Assembly: GCA_026770025.1 (NCBI GenBank)
Contig: JAMXDE010000058.1
Coordinates: 124,001 to 188,000, forward strand
Reading direction: 5' to 3'
DNA length: 64,000 nucleotides
Source: Craspedostauros australis
Taxonomy: Eukaryota > Bacillariophyta > Bacillariophyceae > Mastogloiales > Achnanthaceae
Shown: piece after piece, positions 25,141 to 36,438 of the stretch
How the letters are laid out: every line of letters starts with the position of its first letter
How positions within the stretch are numbered: position 1 is the first letter of the stretch
Translations under genes and position numbers: made by a program
Notes under the pieces: generated by a model
The model's database searches: none
What the model was told of the DNA's origin: nothing
The model's input: only the letters and a program-made list of their open reading frames with translations

Positions 25141-26740
25141 CGTGTAGCTGGGTGTTGCGAGGAGGCGGTTGTTGGTCCGGATTTGTTGCTATTTTATTGG
25201 ACGAGTATTTTCCCGCAGCTCCCAGGAAAGTGGTCACACTTGGAAATGACTGTGTCGTCCGCTGTGATGTCGAAGTGTTCGCCGGGATGTGACGGTGGAC
25301 TTCTGCGCTTGTCGGAATTCGTCGGGATTGGAAGTGGTGCCGGATGCAAAGCGCCAGTGATGGCGAAGGCGTTACCAGTAGAACGTTGTCACGAGTGGAC
25401 TGCGGTTAATCCGTGCGCGCTGTCTCGAATTGTGACTGACTGACGGATGGAAGGCCAGACGGGACCGTGTGAATTTCCCGATTGATGAATGCGAAGATGA
25501 CCGTGCTTAATCCGAGGCGAAGGATGACCGATGGAAAATGTCAACCAGGACCGTGTGAATTTCCCGTTTGGGCGATGTGTTGGCGCGCGACCCGAAGTCG
25601 GATGAATGACTGGGATAGCGAAGGAGTTGTGAGCCGGTGATGACGCGCCAGTGATGGTACGAACCGAAGGAATTCGTAGCCAATCAGAAGGTGGACTGAG
25701 CGCAAATGGCTGTTGTTGATGGAGCGATTGTTTGTTTTGTTGGTCTTGAAACGGTGAAACGTCGCGGATGGATTGCGCGTTGGATGGCCCTGCCCGTTCG
25801 GATTTCGTCTCCCCGAACGCCGTGTTCTTGCGCTTGTTCAGCTGTGCTCCACCAGGATGTGGTGCACCTTTGGTTTCACCCAGTTGGACCTTCGATCCAA
25901 TCCGTGCCTCCTTTGAGTGCCACGAACCAGCTTGCTATACGTCTTTTAGATCTGGCAGCAGCTTGCCCGATGTACCTGATACTAACAGGATTTTGCACGC
26001 TAATGAGCGCGGTGCCCCCCAGGTGCCAGCAACTGCTTTGATTCACCTGGTTCCACCACTCGCGTTTTCGTCCAGCGTATACCTGCCTTCCGGTGTCGTT
26101 AGACTCACTTGGTGATATTGCTATCAGCACAATGCTAGCTTTACGGGTTGCATCCGCGGTATTCCTACCGATCACGTTTCTTCCCCAGTCAAGGGCAGAC
26201 GCTAGTCTGGTTAGCAGTTATCTCTGCGTCCCGTAGGACGTTAACCGATCTCAAGTACGGCTTAGACTTAGTGTTAACGACTGACCTGGTCGCGACAACT
26301 CACGGTGAGATTGCCGATAGGTTTCAGAGGGCCTTTGCGCTCCAAGTTTTTACGTGTGTCTTGCTTCACGGGCTTTCACCTTTGTCGATGCTGACCAGGC
26401 CAAGTGTTTACGTGTGTCTTGCTTCACGGGCGTTTATACCTTTGTCTTTTAGCTGACCAGCTATCGTAAGTAACGCAGTGATGCGGAACTTGGTTGTTGG
26501 AATGAATTACTCCGCCTGCGATATTCGCAACAGCGGGTGAGCCTTTCTGCACTTTAGCAGGGCAAAGCGGGTGTGGCGGCACGTAGCAATCTGCACACAC
26601 GAGCAATTGGGTTCGTCGTCACGAACGCGTTGGGCCTTTCTTGGGCCGGAATCAAAGGAAGGGGACAGCGTGATGTCACCAAGCAGCACAGCGCTTCAGG
26701 ATTCGTTCATGCACTCCGATAGAGACTGCGACTGTTAATC
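25141..26740 (-). other. Copia-B leader
   Basis: 1.6-kb leader between the 5' LTR of Copia-B (26741-27446) and its gag, equivalent to 15042-16644 in Copia-C and with the same repeated blocks. No gene. Confidence 0.6.
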
Positions 26741-27446
26741 TGATAATCAGCAATTCAATACAGGACAGGCACCAAACACTGCACTTACTCCTCCGCCAGG
26801 GTGATCAATCCGTCAGGTGAAGTTGGTGTGTTTGGTGATAGTTGTTGCTAAGTTATGGTTGTATTCAATTGATGATTGGGTTTGGATTATGAGATGATGA
26901 TCTCCTATTTCTAAAGATGGTGCCTATTGCACGGTTGCTAACGCGCTGCTCGATTACCTCGTGGTTTCTCTCGCAGTCTTTTCTAAAACATTGCCCAAGA
27001 TGGCATGTTGATTTACACGATATCCCGTGTTATTCTTGCCCTTGGGTCTTTCTTCATCTCTCCTGGTCTTGCCTAATCTTGATCTCTGTTTGATCACATA
27101 TGGATTGATCCGTCTACGTCGACGGGGTGCATGCATCACCCCTGACGATGTTGTTCTGGATCCTAAGTATTGTTGCCACGTGCTCGATGATGCACTCGGC
27201 ATGGCTAGACAGGTCAGCGTACCATGACTAAAACATAATCTCGATTCCGAGGATCACAATGACCGATCCTCTGACGTCATACGATGATGTCAGTGCCTAC
27301 GTCATGTTCGATGACCGTAGTGACCAAATATCAATCGTGTATCAAGACTCACTCGACTATACTCTCAAATCGAGTCGAATCAAAAAATAGTGAATCACGT
27401 TTCAGTCATGGGAGATGGGTACCTAATTTCGATCTAGATGTTGATA
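26741..27446 (-). repeat. 5' LTR of Copia-B
   Basis: 706 bp, nearly identical to 10443-11148, followed on the plus strand by the duplication CAATG and then Copia-A gag. Confidence 0.92.
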
Positions 27447-27451
27447 CAATG

Positions 27452-28973
27452 CGTCTTCGAGGACTACCCCGAGGGGGATCCTCACGCGGCGTGGAACGTT
27501 CTCGCGGAGAAGTTCCGGCCATCCGACGCAGCAACAAAGATCAAACTCAAGCGTCAATTCAACAACGAAAAGATGAAGAGAGACTCGGACCCCGACATCT
27601 ACATTACGCGACTCGAGCTTTTATGCTCACGTCTCCACGATGTCGGATACACGATCAGTGAAGAAGAGATGATCATGCAGATTCTCAGCACGGTAAGCAA
27701 CGAGTACAAGACTCACATCGTGAACTTCCATCACCAACTCACGTTCAATCCAGATGTAGTCACCATCAACGCAATCAGAGGAGTACTCCGAACTGCACAC
27801 GCCACTCATCAAGGAGGAAAGGCGTACGTCGACGATTTCCAAGACAACACGAAGAGCAACGACACCGGCTTCACTAGCACCGGTAACTTCAAGGGGACCT
27901 GCCACAACTGTGGTATGTATGGTCATAGATCTGCGGATTGCCCCGAACGAAAGAGAGCGAACAACAAGAAAAACAACAACAAGATGAACGGAAAGCGCAA
28001 CAACAAGAACAAAGGAAGCGGCTTCAACGGTAAGTGTAACTACTGTGGCATCTTCGGACACCGCGAGGCGGAGTGCCGAAAGAAGAAGTTCAACGAGAAG
28101 AAGAAGGCCGACGAGCAGGCCAACACAACAATGGAAGGACACGACAAGAGCGGCCACGAGATGGTACTCTCAGCCAGAGACGCGCCGCTCTGCATGGAGG
28201 TGTCCAACAACTACATCGAAGACTCCTTCTTCGATAACTTCGTGTGCGTCGGAAGTGACGACGAAGTACAGGACGATGAGATCATCCCGGAGTGGCTCAA
28301 CGACAAGCCAATCATCCACGAGGTGGATCCAAGACGCGAAGTGAGCTATGAATGCTGCTTCAACGCGAACGACCTGATCGGTCCATACGGTGACGGAGCT
28401 GTGATGGGCACTGAGGCCATTGACATCGAAGTCGAAGCGGCCATGAACGCAGAGGATGCCGACGCCAACGAGAACGGCACGGATCAAGACAACAACGAGA
28501 ACGTCTCCGGAGACGAGACGAACGGTGGCAACGTGCTGCCTCCTCCAGCAGCGGGGAACAACAGAACGGGCATCTTCGACGAAGATGACAGCGATGAAAC
28601 AGAAGATCATCCAGACGACAGCTTCAACCCAAACGAGCGTGTCGTTTACCCGACGGACATCGACTTCCCACCATTCCCGAATCCAAACAACCGGAATGAG
28701 CTTCATCGAATCGATACGATCCCATACGCGACAGCAACAGCGATGAGAATGCAGAAGCATCTTATCTTCGATGCCGTGTCGGCAGTGGGAATGCGAAAGT
28801 ACCCAGAAATGGAAAGAGGGGTACTCAAGGCAATATGGGTGAACATGATGGGATCCATCCTATCCGAGAACTTCAGATCAATCGAAGAGATTCCGCCAAC
28901 GGGGCGATCATCAATCAGCTATTGGAAGCGGCGGATACTGCCTATTGCCGGCGGACGATTGATGTTCATATGA
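27452..28973 (+). mobile_element. Copia-A gag, second part with zinc knuckles
   Basis: Gag segment (WNVLAEKFRPSDAATKIKLK, FNNEKMKRDSD, ITRLELLCSRLHDVGY) resuming after Copia-B. Two CCHC knuckles follow, CHNCGMYGHRSADC and CNYCGIFGHREAEC, in a Lys/Asn-rich context, then a long acidic region. Knuckles of this form bind the element's RNA. Confidence 0.85.
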
Positions 28974-29414
28974 TTGCTAATGGTAATGAATGTTGTTGTT
29001 GATGATGTAAGATCAAAATTATGATTACTTGAGCTATCTCTCTCCCTTCTGCAGTCTGCACCTCTTGTCAATCGTATTCATTCATTTCGAGATCATGTTG
29101 TTTGTGCCTTATCCCAAACCTGCGCCACTCTCTGTTTGACTTCTCGTTTTGGATGGAGGTCAGGGTTTGGATGACGATATTCATATGCAAATATTTTTAC
29201 GATTGAATCTTGACCAATCATTCTTCCAATTGGAGCTTTGACTAATCAGACTTCCAGTTGGAACCTTGACTCATCCGACTTCAGTTTGAGTCTTGACTAA
29301 TCTGATTTCAATTTTGATTCACGACTCGTCAGTCTTGATTGACTGTTAACACGACTCGTAGGTGTGACTGGCAATGTGATTGCTTGGGTGACTTATTGAT
29401 GACTAGTATCTATT
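28974..29414. repeat. spacer inside Copia-A with imperfect tandem repeats
   Basis: About 440 bp between two coding parts of Copia-A. At 29208-29345 roughly five imperfect units of about 28 bp recur, each built on CTTGACTAATC.GA.TTC. It could be a later insertion or a spacer of the element; boundaries could not be fixed. Confidence 0.45.
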
Positions 29415-32400
29415 GTGCACAAGTCTAGGTCTTGTGTCATCAATAGTCTATCTAGCCAGCCGTCTAGGGCAGATACGGAGACAATCCCAAAGATGGACTT
29501 GCATTATACCCTCGGAAGATGCATGCATGTGCTCCTGCGTGAGCGACCACGAGTCACACCCTACGATTCAGTCACCGGAACTCATTTGAACAGCACGGTT
29601 CCATCGGAGTACGCGGATCCGTACGAAGATAGTGAAGACGATGAAGACATGAACGACAACCACAATCCCTACAACGAAGATGGGATTCATGAGGACGAAG
29701 AGGACGACCACATCATGGACGACATGGCCGCAGCCGCCATGGAGCAGCTCCACAAGATGAGCACCAAGTACAAGGACAAGGTCAACAAGGACACCTGGCT
29801 CGCCGACAGCGGAGCTTCGTGTCACATCGTCAATTCGGACGCCGCCCTTTTCAGCGTGCGGCACATCAAGTCATTCGTCCAAGTGGGAGACAGCTCGAAG
29901 CTGGACTCTCCCAAGATGGGATCCATCCGCAAAAAGGTCAAGCAAAGAGACAACACTGGCCACATCATCCGGCTTGATGATGTGAAGTACGCACCCAAGA
30001 TGGCGGTGAACCTTTTCTCTACGAACAAGGCTCTGTACAACGGCTACCAGATGGGTAGCAACGGAATTCTGATGGACATCATCAACGGATCCGGAACAAA
30101 GATCGTGTTTGATCGAGTCTTCCCCACATCCAACGGATTCATCACGGGAGTACAGATGTATCCCATCATGCCAACCAACAACGACATGGCTTCGACAGCC
30201 ATCACCAAGAATCCATCCAAGGAGGTAAGCGTGGCGAACTTCCATAGAATGCTCGGCCACGCGCCACTCGAGACCATGAAGCGGACTGCCGCTCAATACG
30301 GATGGAAAATCATTGGCGAGATGCTGGTGTGTCGCGACTGCGCGGTTGCGAACGCGAGAGTGAAAAACATCTCGAAGACCAGAATCCCGAGAGCTACTCG
30401 CCGCGGCGAGCGCTTCTTCATTGACATTAGTTACACTAAACACATAAGCTTCAGAGATAAATGCTACTGGACCCTGATCGTGGACGACTGCATGGACTAC
30501 TGCTGGAGTTTCTTTCTCAAGAACAAAAGCGACCAACCAGGATACATCAAACGATTCGTGCAGACGATCAAGTCACAGACAGGTGATCAACAGATCATCT
30601 TCCGAGGTGACAACAGCGGAGAGAACAAATCCACGCAGGATACTCTCATCGATGCAGGACTGAATGTGAAATTCGAGTTCACGGCATCCAACACGCCGCA
30701 ACAGAACGGTAGAGTAGAACGCAAGTTCGCGTACCTCTACACCAAGATCCGCTCCATGCTCAATGGAGCACAACTCGATGAAGAGTATAGGCATGGCCTG
30801 TGGGTAGCAGCTGCAAGCACTGCCACCGCCATTGCCGACATCACTGTAGCGAAGAATCAGAAGGAGTCACCACATCGCCAATTCTTCGGCAACAATCCAC
30901 CATATGCAGACACACTCGGCACATTCGGAGAGGTGGGTGTTGTGAAGACTACCTACGGTGGGATCACCGCCAAACTCAAGAATAGAGGAGAAGAGATGGT
31001 GTTCATTGGATGTGCACACCAACACGCATCAGGGGTCTACAACATGTACAGACCATCGACCAAATCACTGGTCTGCTCTCGCGACAACAAGTGGCTCAAC
31101 CAATCATACGGACAGTTTTGTGGCTGGGCACCAGCACCAAACATATCCAACAAAACAGGAACAACAGATGCAGAAGGTTTCACAACCATCGGATGGAAGG
31201 GAGCAACGCCAAGGACGACAACGCGTCAAGCGGCTGAGACAAGGAGAGTATCCTTTGCCGACAGGAACCAATATCATATCCTATCAGACGACGATGAGGA
31301 GGATGATGAAGATGATGGAGTAGTAACCCAACTAATCAACAACGACGAAGATCGGAGCGAATCCGACCCCGAGGATGACGAGGTCCTACCATCTGGCGAC
31401 GAAGCCGACGATGACACAGGCGTCACTCCTCCGAACACACCAGCGAGGTATACACATGACACACCATCAAGACCTCCACCAAGCAAACCAAGCAAGCGTG
31501 ACATAGCTAGAAAGGAGAGAATCCGACGTCACGAAGCACGAGGCAGGAAGGGAGAAGCTAATCCCAAGCCGACTGCAGGGAAGAGTATTCCCAGAGCTCT
31601 GCGTGAGCTCGCAGACTTCAACAAACGAGGTCGAAAGGAGGAAGGTTATGAGAACGAATCATCATCCAACAAAGATAGTGACGAACTCAGCCACGAGATA
31701 ACCGACGAATCCAACAACGAGGAAATCATGGACGAAGAAGAAGAGATCGAGATCACTCACCATAGCACAACAGGACTATACGGAATGAATACAATCATCA
31801 CCGAGTCACCGGCGATCGATATCGGATTGTCGATACAGGACGAGAACAAGGAACCAGGGAAGCACATCGAACCTACAACGTTCGATGGAGCTTTCAATCA
31901 TCCAGATCCCATCCATCGAAAGGGATATCGAGCAGCCATCAAGAAGGAATTCGACTCCATGGATACACGCAAGGTGTACAGCAAGATCAAACGAGACGCC
32001 ATCCCACGCGGCCGCAGATGCTGCAAATGTAAATGGGTCTTCAAGCTGAAACGCGACGGCACACATCGAGCGCGGCTCGTTGCATGTGGCTATTCACAAG
32101 TCGCAGGAGTAGACTTCCAAGAGCATTACTCACCCGTCATCCAAGACGTGACCTACAGAGTCATGATGGTGATCATGCTGATCAAGAAGATGGACTGCGC
32201 ACTCGTCGATGTCGTAACGGCATTCCTACATGGAGACCTCGACGAGGAGATCTACATGAACTGTCCCAATGGGATGGATCATCAACCAGACGAAGCCCTG
32301 ACCCTACACAAGCCAATCTACGGGCTTGTGCAGAGCGCCAGGCAATGGTTCAAGATGTTGGTATCGACCCTCAAGAACATCAACTTCGAACAGAGCGCGG

Positions 32401-33445
32401 CAGACCCGTGCTTGTTCTACAGGAAGACGAACGAGGGAAGTATGATCGTGGCCATTTACGTGGACGACTGCTTCTGCTGCGGAGACTCCAAGGCATTGGA
32501 GACATTCCTGAAGGACATCCAAGGCAGCAAATTCAAGGTAACAATCGAGCGCGGACTTGGAGACTACCTCAGCTGCAACATTGAACTGAACCATGACAAG
32601 ACTAGAGCAACATTGCGTCAACCACATCTCATCCGACATCTCATCGAAGAGTTTGGAACCAAAGTTGAGAAGATGCAACGCTATGCAACACCGGGAACCC
32701 CCGGTCAGATCATCGTACGACCATCCGAAGACAACGGACTACAGAAGGTCGGACCGGAAGATCATGCCGAATACCGCCGAGGCGTCGGCATGCTACTCTT
32801 CCTCATCAAGCACTCGCGACCGGATATCGCAAACCCTGTGAGGAGGTATTGATCGGGCCAACGAAGGCCGCAATGAAGGAGATGTATCGGATCATCAAAT
32901 ACGTGATCGATACAAAGGACTATGGATTGAAGATCTATCCAGCACGTCCAGACAATGACAGCTGGGACATGGAGCTCTTCTGCAATAGCGAATATGCAGG
33001 AGACAAGAACACAAGAATCAGCGTAGGAGGGTTCATCCTATACCTGTGCAAGGTACCAATCCTTTGGCGATCCAAGGCACAGAAGGCCGTCACACTCAGC
33101 TCATCCGAAGCAGAATACATTGCCCTTTCCGAAGCGGCAAAGGAGATCTTCTTCGTCATGCAGCTACTCGAAAGTGTGGGCGTTCCAGTGAAGACACCGA
33201 TCAAGGTCCGTGTGGACAACATCGGAGCGATCTTCATCGCCAAGAACCCATCAACATCCCAACGATCGCGGCACATCGACGTGCGCCATCACTACTTGAG
33301 GAACATGGTAATCAACAAAACCATCGAAATCATTTTCGTCAAATCCAAGCAGAACACAAGCGACGGATTCACCAAGAACATCAAGGCCGACTTGCAACGT
33401 GAACATGAGAAGTCGTACCTTGACACATCGAGAACATTCGAATGA
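29415..33445 (+). mobile_element. Copia-A pol region: protease, integrase, RT, RNase H
   Basis: An acidic lead-in is followed by protease (WLADSGASCHIVNSD), the integrase zinc-binding part (FHRMLGHAPLE...CRDCAVANA) and core (FFIDISYTKH, IFRGDNSGENKS, QQNGRVERKF). An acidic/Ser-rich linker comes next, then RT (WVFKLKRDGTHRARLVACGY, VDVVTAFLHGDL, IYVDDCFCCGD) and RNase H (CNSEYAGDKNTRISVGGF, LSSSEAEYIALSEA, DVRHHYLRNMV). This is a classical Ty1/Copia, distinct from the B/C family. It is broken; about one break is visible here. Confidence 0.88.
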
Positions 33446-33465
33446 CCGAATGCACACAGGAAGGG

Positions 33466-34031
33466 TGCCGAGATATACATGTGAGTATATGTCAAGATGT
33501 ACGTGTATATGTGCATCGTTCACCCGTTATTCTCTCATACGCACTTGAACGGTATAACTACATTCGTGTCGATAGTATACTGTGATTCGTCAGAATTACA
33601 GTAGAAATGGAAGACACGGAAATGAGCAGAATTTCTGGAGGAAATTTGCAATCGACGATTTCTGAGAGAATTAGAACATCGTCCGTCCATCCATCAATGG
33701 TACCAAGAGAATCTCGAGGTACTTCCCAACTAAACCTCAGATGACGATATCATCTGACAGTCCACTGCATCACCAATGGAACATGACATCTGGAGAGCAG
33801 AAGGACGCCTACTGACGTTGACAGGATGTCATCGTGTCACCATGTTGACATCTGTCTCCAGGTCAGAGCAGGAGGCGAAGATCCGATGATCGAAGAGCAT
33901 CAAGATCATGGATACGAGAGGTGAAGTTCAAATGGTGAGTACTCATGGAGTAGGAACCAGTAGTAAATGAACGGAGTGTCGGTGCGGAGTACGCATCGAA
34001 CATGGAGTATCGTGTAGTACGAGAACACGAT

Positions 34032-34081
<50 letters not shown>

Positions 34082-34319
34082 CGAAGAGTAGCGAGAGAGG
34101 ATCTCGCACACCGACTCATAGTCGGTTCATCATCAAGGAACGGAGGACGTTTCAGAGAGTCAATCTACGAAACAGATTGAAGCGCCGAGAGCATCGGGCA
34201 AGAGAACGGGCATACACCGAGAGGATCGGAGTAGCCAAGTAATGAAATAGCAAACGAACGACTATCAACCAACACCATCTTCCACGATCGTAGGCTTCCA
34301 ATCACGGAACTTGCCAACA
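33466..34319 (+). repeat. 3' LTR of Copia-A
   Basis: About 854 bp beginning TGCCGAGATATACATG after the tract AGGAAGGG and ending near TTGCCAACA. It carries a pure GA microsatellite at 34035-34078 that is much shorter in the 5' LTR. Clear divergence from the 5' LTR indicates age. Confidence 0.75.
34035..34078. repeat. (GA)22 microsatellite
   Basis: Uninterrupted GA run of 44 bp within the Copia-A 3' LTR. The matching place in the 5' LTR has only a few GA units (about 9419-9431). Confidence 0.95.
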
Positions 34320-34654
34320 GACACTGTGGCACTGCGGACTTGGAGCAGCATCAGAAACATCATCACAGCTGCACTCATTACAGCATCAATTTGCGCACAA
34401 AAATTCGCATCAGCTCATACTGCAACACCTGGAACACCATTCGCAATCGCAGCAACGGCCACACAACAACAACAGCCAGGCAACAGCATCTCCAGCATCG
34501 TGATCACCAATGGCATTGGTACACAGGCCTTTGTACACCAGCATTCGTAGCAGTCTGTGCGACACCACCTGCAACTGCATTGGCAAAGGCAACAGTTCGA
34601 CTCCAGCATCAGCATCAGCATCATCAGCAGCACCAGTGTCACGAAGAAAGCAAG

Positions 34655-35926
34655 ATGCCGTTCACATGGTCTGGTGCCAAGAAGATATTGGAGGAGGAGC
34701 TCAAGGCAGGGGCCATCACGAAAGAGATGAAGCCCAAGGAAATCTATGAAAGGCATGCTGACTTCTCCAACATGAAGTACACCAACTTCCGCAACAACTT
34801 GAATCGCCTCCGAAAAAAGTGGAAGAAGCACGAGGAAGATGCCATGGAAGCAGAGAATGCACTCATTGCTTTCCGCAAAATGGCAATTACGTCGATGCCA
34901 ACAGGTGTTGGAAATCCGGGGTAGTAGTATAGTCTAATGCTTATTAAACTGTACCGTTTTAGAACTGTGAGAACAACATCTTCATTTCTTGCTTCCTCGA
35001 AGAGATTGCTCATGATAATAGCAGTAGCTTCCTGTTGTTGCTCCTGTATTCATCATTGCAGATCTCCTCCATTGCTCACATCTCATCGTGCATTTCAGGC
35101 GCAAATCATCATACATGTTCATGATGATTCCCTTCTACACTCGTACTGTACATGCGTGCGGATGTCATGTTTCACTCTCTTCCGATCACACATCCGTTAC
35201 CTGCTCAGTGCACTCTCCCATGTCGTTCACTCACTTTTCTCACATGTTCACCAATGATCACCCTTTGGTCAGAACATGATGTTCTGGCACGATTGATCCA
35301 ATCCTTCGATGATGTTCCGATCCGCGCTATGTTCTCCTTCGCTGGTTCTCCGCCATTCACACGATCATGTTCTGAGTTCCGAGCGACTAAGCGTTGTTAG
35401 CGCTTTCCCATAGATGTTTGGTCCACCGGTTAACTTCCGTGTTCAAGAACACTTCGGTGTTCCAGTCTCCCTTTTGCATCCATTGTTCGCCACGCCTGTC
35501 CGTTAGTCCTCACGAACACATCATGTCATTCGTCCGTCCGTTGTCCGTCATACTCTTGACACACAGAGGAGGATGGCTCACAATCGACTTGGGAGTGAGT
35601 CCGACTTTGATAGTTCGGCTTGTCTATATTTGGTATTATGAAAGGGGCGGCAATCTAGGATATAGCGACATAATCGCACCCTCGATTCCTGACAAACAGG
35701 CAAGCTGAAATGGGATGGTTCTGAAGCTCAGAACGCGATGAGAAGAGACTTCAAAGATGAACTCTTGAAGTCTCTTACACCCAAGCAACTATATCAAAAG
35801 CGGCCATGCTATCAGGAATTCCCTATGGAGCAATTTCGGAAGCACTTTCATGCAGCAAAACGATCGAAATACGAGTCTTTGTATTGGCAGCAACGCAGAA
35901 AGGAAAATCAGAATAGAAAGCGCTAA
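34655..35926 (+). pseudogene. small two-repeat gene split by a solo LTR
   Basis: The first part starts at an ATG at 34655 (MPFTWSGAKKILEEELKAG) and runs to 34905; the second runs from 35701 to a stop at 35926. Between them is a solo LTR with its 6-bp duplication; leaving out the LTR and one copy of the duplication, the frame is continuous at 158 residues. Each half has one unit of the same pattern: W.G in front, a helix, then P/TPK-I/L-Y, an aromatic and FR..: KPKEIYERHADFSNMKYTNF and TPKQLYQKRPCYQEFPMEQF. Both halves end in a Lys/Arg-rich helix. I recall similar short units in algal proteins of unknown role, perhaps DNA- or RNA-binding, but cannot name the family. As it stands the gene is interrupted. 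A CAG/CAA-rich stretch (34540-34640) lies upstream. Confidence 0.6.
34906..35694 (+). mobile_element. solo LTR, family E, inside the two-repeat gene
   Basis: 789 bp beginning TGTTGGAAATCCGGGG and ending GATTCCTGACA, flanked by the 6-bp duplication AACAGG (34900-34905 and 35695-35700). Same termini and an internal block (CTGTACCGTTTTAGAACTGT) as the copy at 5169-5925. No internal coding region. Confidence 0.88.
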
Positions 35927-36149
35927 TATAACTATAGCAACAGTCGTCCTGTGGTGGATGTATCTCGAATCCTGCTTCTACTGGTTGTGGCACGTTTATT
36001 GATTGTGTCACATAGCATGGGCAAGAATTTGTTGTTGTGAGCACGTTTGGCACATGATGCGCCTGATTTCGTCGTTGCGCGAATGGAGGTTCAAACGTGG
36101 TAGGATCGGCTCATGCGTCCAGACACGAATCAAAGGACCCCAGCGAGTA

Positions 36150-36285
36150 TTCAATGAAACTAATCCAGTTTCAATGAAACTAACCTAGTTTCAATGAATC
36201 TAACCTCGGTTCAATGAAACTAACCTCGGTTCAATGAAACTAATCCGCTTTCAATGAAACTAGTCTACTTTCAATGAAACTAGAG
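36150..36285. repeat. 20-bp minisatellite, seven near-palindromic units
   Basis: The block TTCAATGAAACTAA recurs with exactly 20-bp spacing at 36151, 36171, 36191, 36211, 36231, 36251 and 36271. Each core (GTTTCAATGAAAC) is almost its own reverse complement. It lies beyond the stop of the PS-repeat gene, within about 150-290 bp of it. Confidence 0.92.
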
Positions 36286-36438
36286 ATACCTAAGATAACG
36301 TATATAACGTCCGTGTAACGTTCCATGGATGAAGACTCCAGAGTTGGATTTGACTTGTCCGCATCGGAGACAGTGTCGAACACGGGATGGGTGGGGCGGA
36401 GGACAGGCGTCCACTCCCCAGGCACAGTTTCAACGAAT

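Larger units (their letters stand above)
10443..27446 (-). mobile_element. Copia-B, LTR retrotransposon nested in Copia-A
   Basis: Minus-strand element with 706-bp LTRs at 10443-11148 and 26741-27446, flanked by the 5-bp duplication CAATG (10438-10442 and 27447-27451). In coding orientation the LTR begins TATCAACATCTAGATCG and ends GCTGATTATCA, that is, TA...CA ends. The two LTRs are almost identical (about one difference noticed), so the insertion is young. A gag/protease part (to 25140) and an integrase-RT-RNase H part (11173-14328) lie on either side of Copia-C, which interrupts it once. Setting Copia-C aside it is about 8.5 kb, the same size as Copia-C, and otherwise looks well preserved. 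Confidence 0.93.
7355..34319 (+). mobile_element. Copia-A, outer LTR retrotransposon with nested insertions
   Basis: Plus-strand Ty1/Copia element. The 5' LTR starts at 7355 (TGTTGAGATGTACATG) and ends near 9653. The 3' LTR runs from 33466 (TGCCGAGATATACATG), just after a purine tract AGGAAGGG, to about 34319. The gag begins at 9733 and is split by Copia-B (10443-27446, duplication CAATG). The order gag, two CCHC zinc knuckles, protease (LADSGASCHIV), integrase (FHRMLGHAP), RT (YVDDC) and RNase H is recognisable. The two LTRs differ at many positions, so it is the oldest member of the nest, and it is broken (a small number of breaks besides the insertions). No matching duplication was found at its outer ends (GTCGAG before, GACACT after). 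Confidence 0.85.

Noticed and set aside
15672-26041. 136- and 115-codon frames in the Copia-B and Copia-C leaders
   Set aside because: They occur in both leaders because the leaders are homologous, run antisense to the element, and show no domain or start conserved beyond the copies.
7350-34325. A target duplication for Copia-A
   Set aside because: GTCGAG precedes the 5' LTR and GACACT follows the 3' LTR; no match was found when the ends were shifted by a few bases. The element may have been rearranged or have an old, eroded duplication.
36150-36285. CRISPR array
   Set aside because: Seven short units are regular, but the units abut with no unique spacers and the setting is a eukaryotic nuclear genome; it is a minisatellite.
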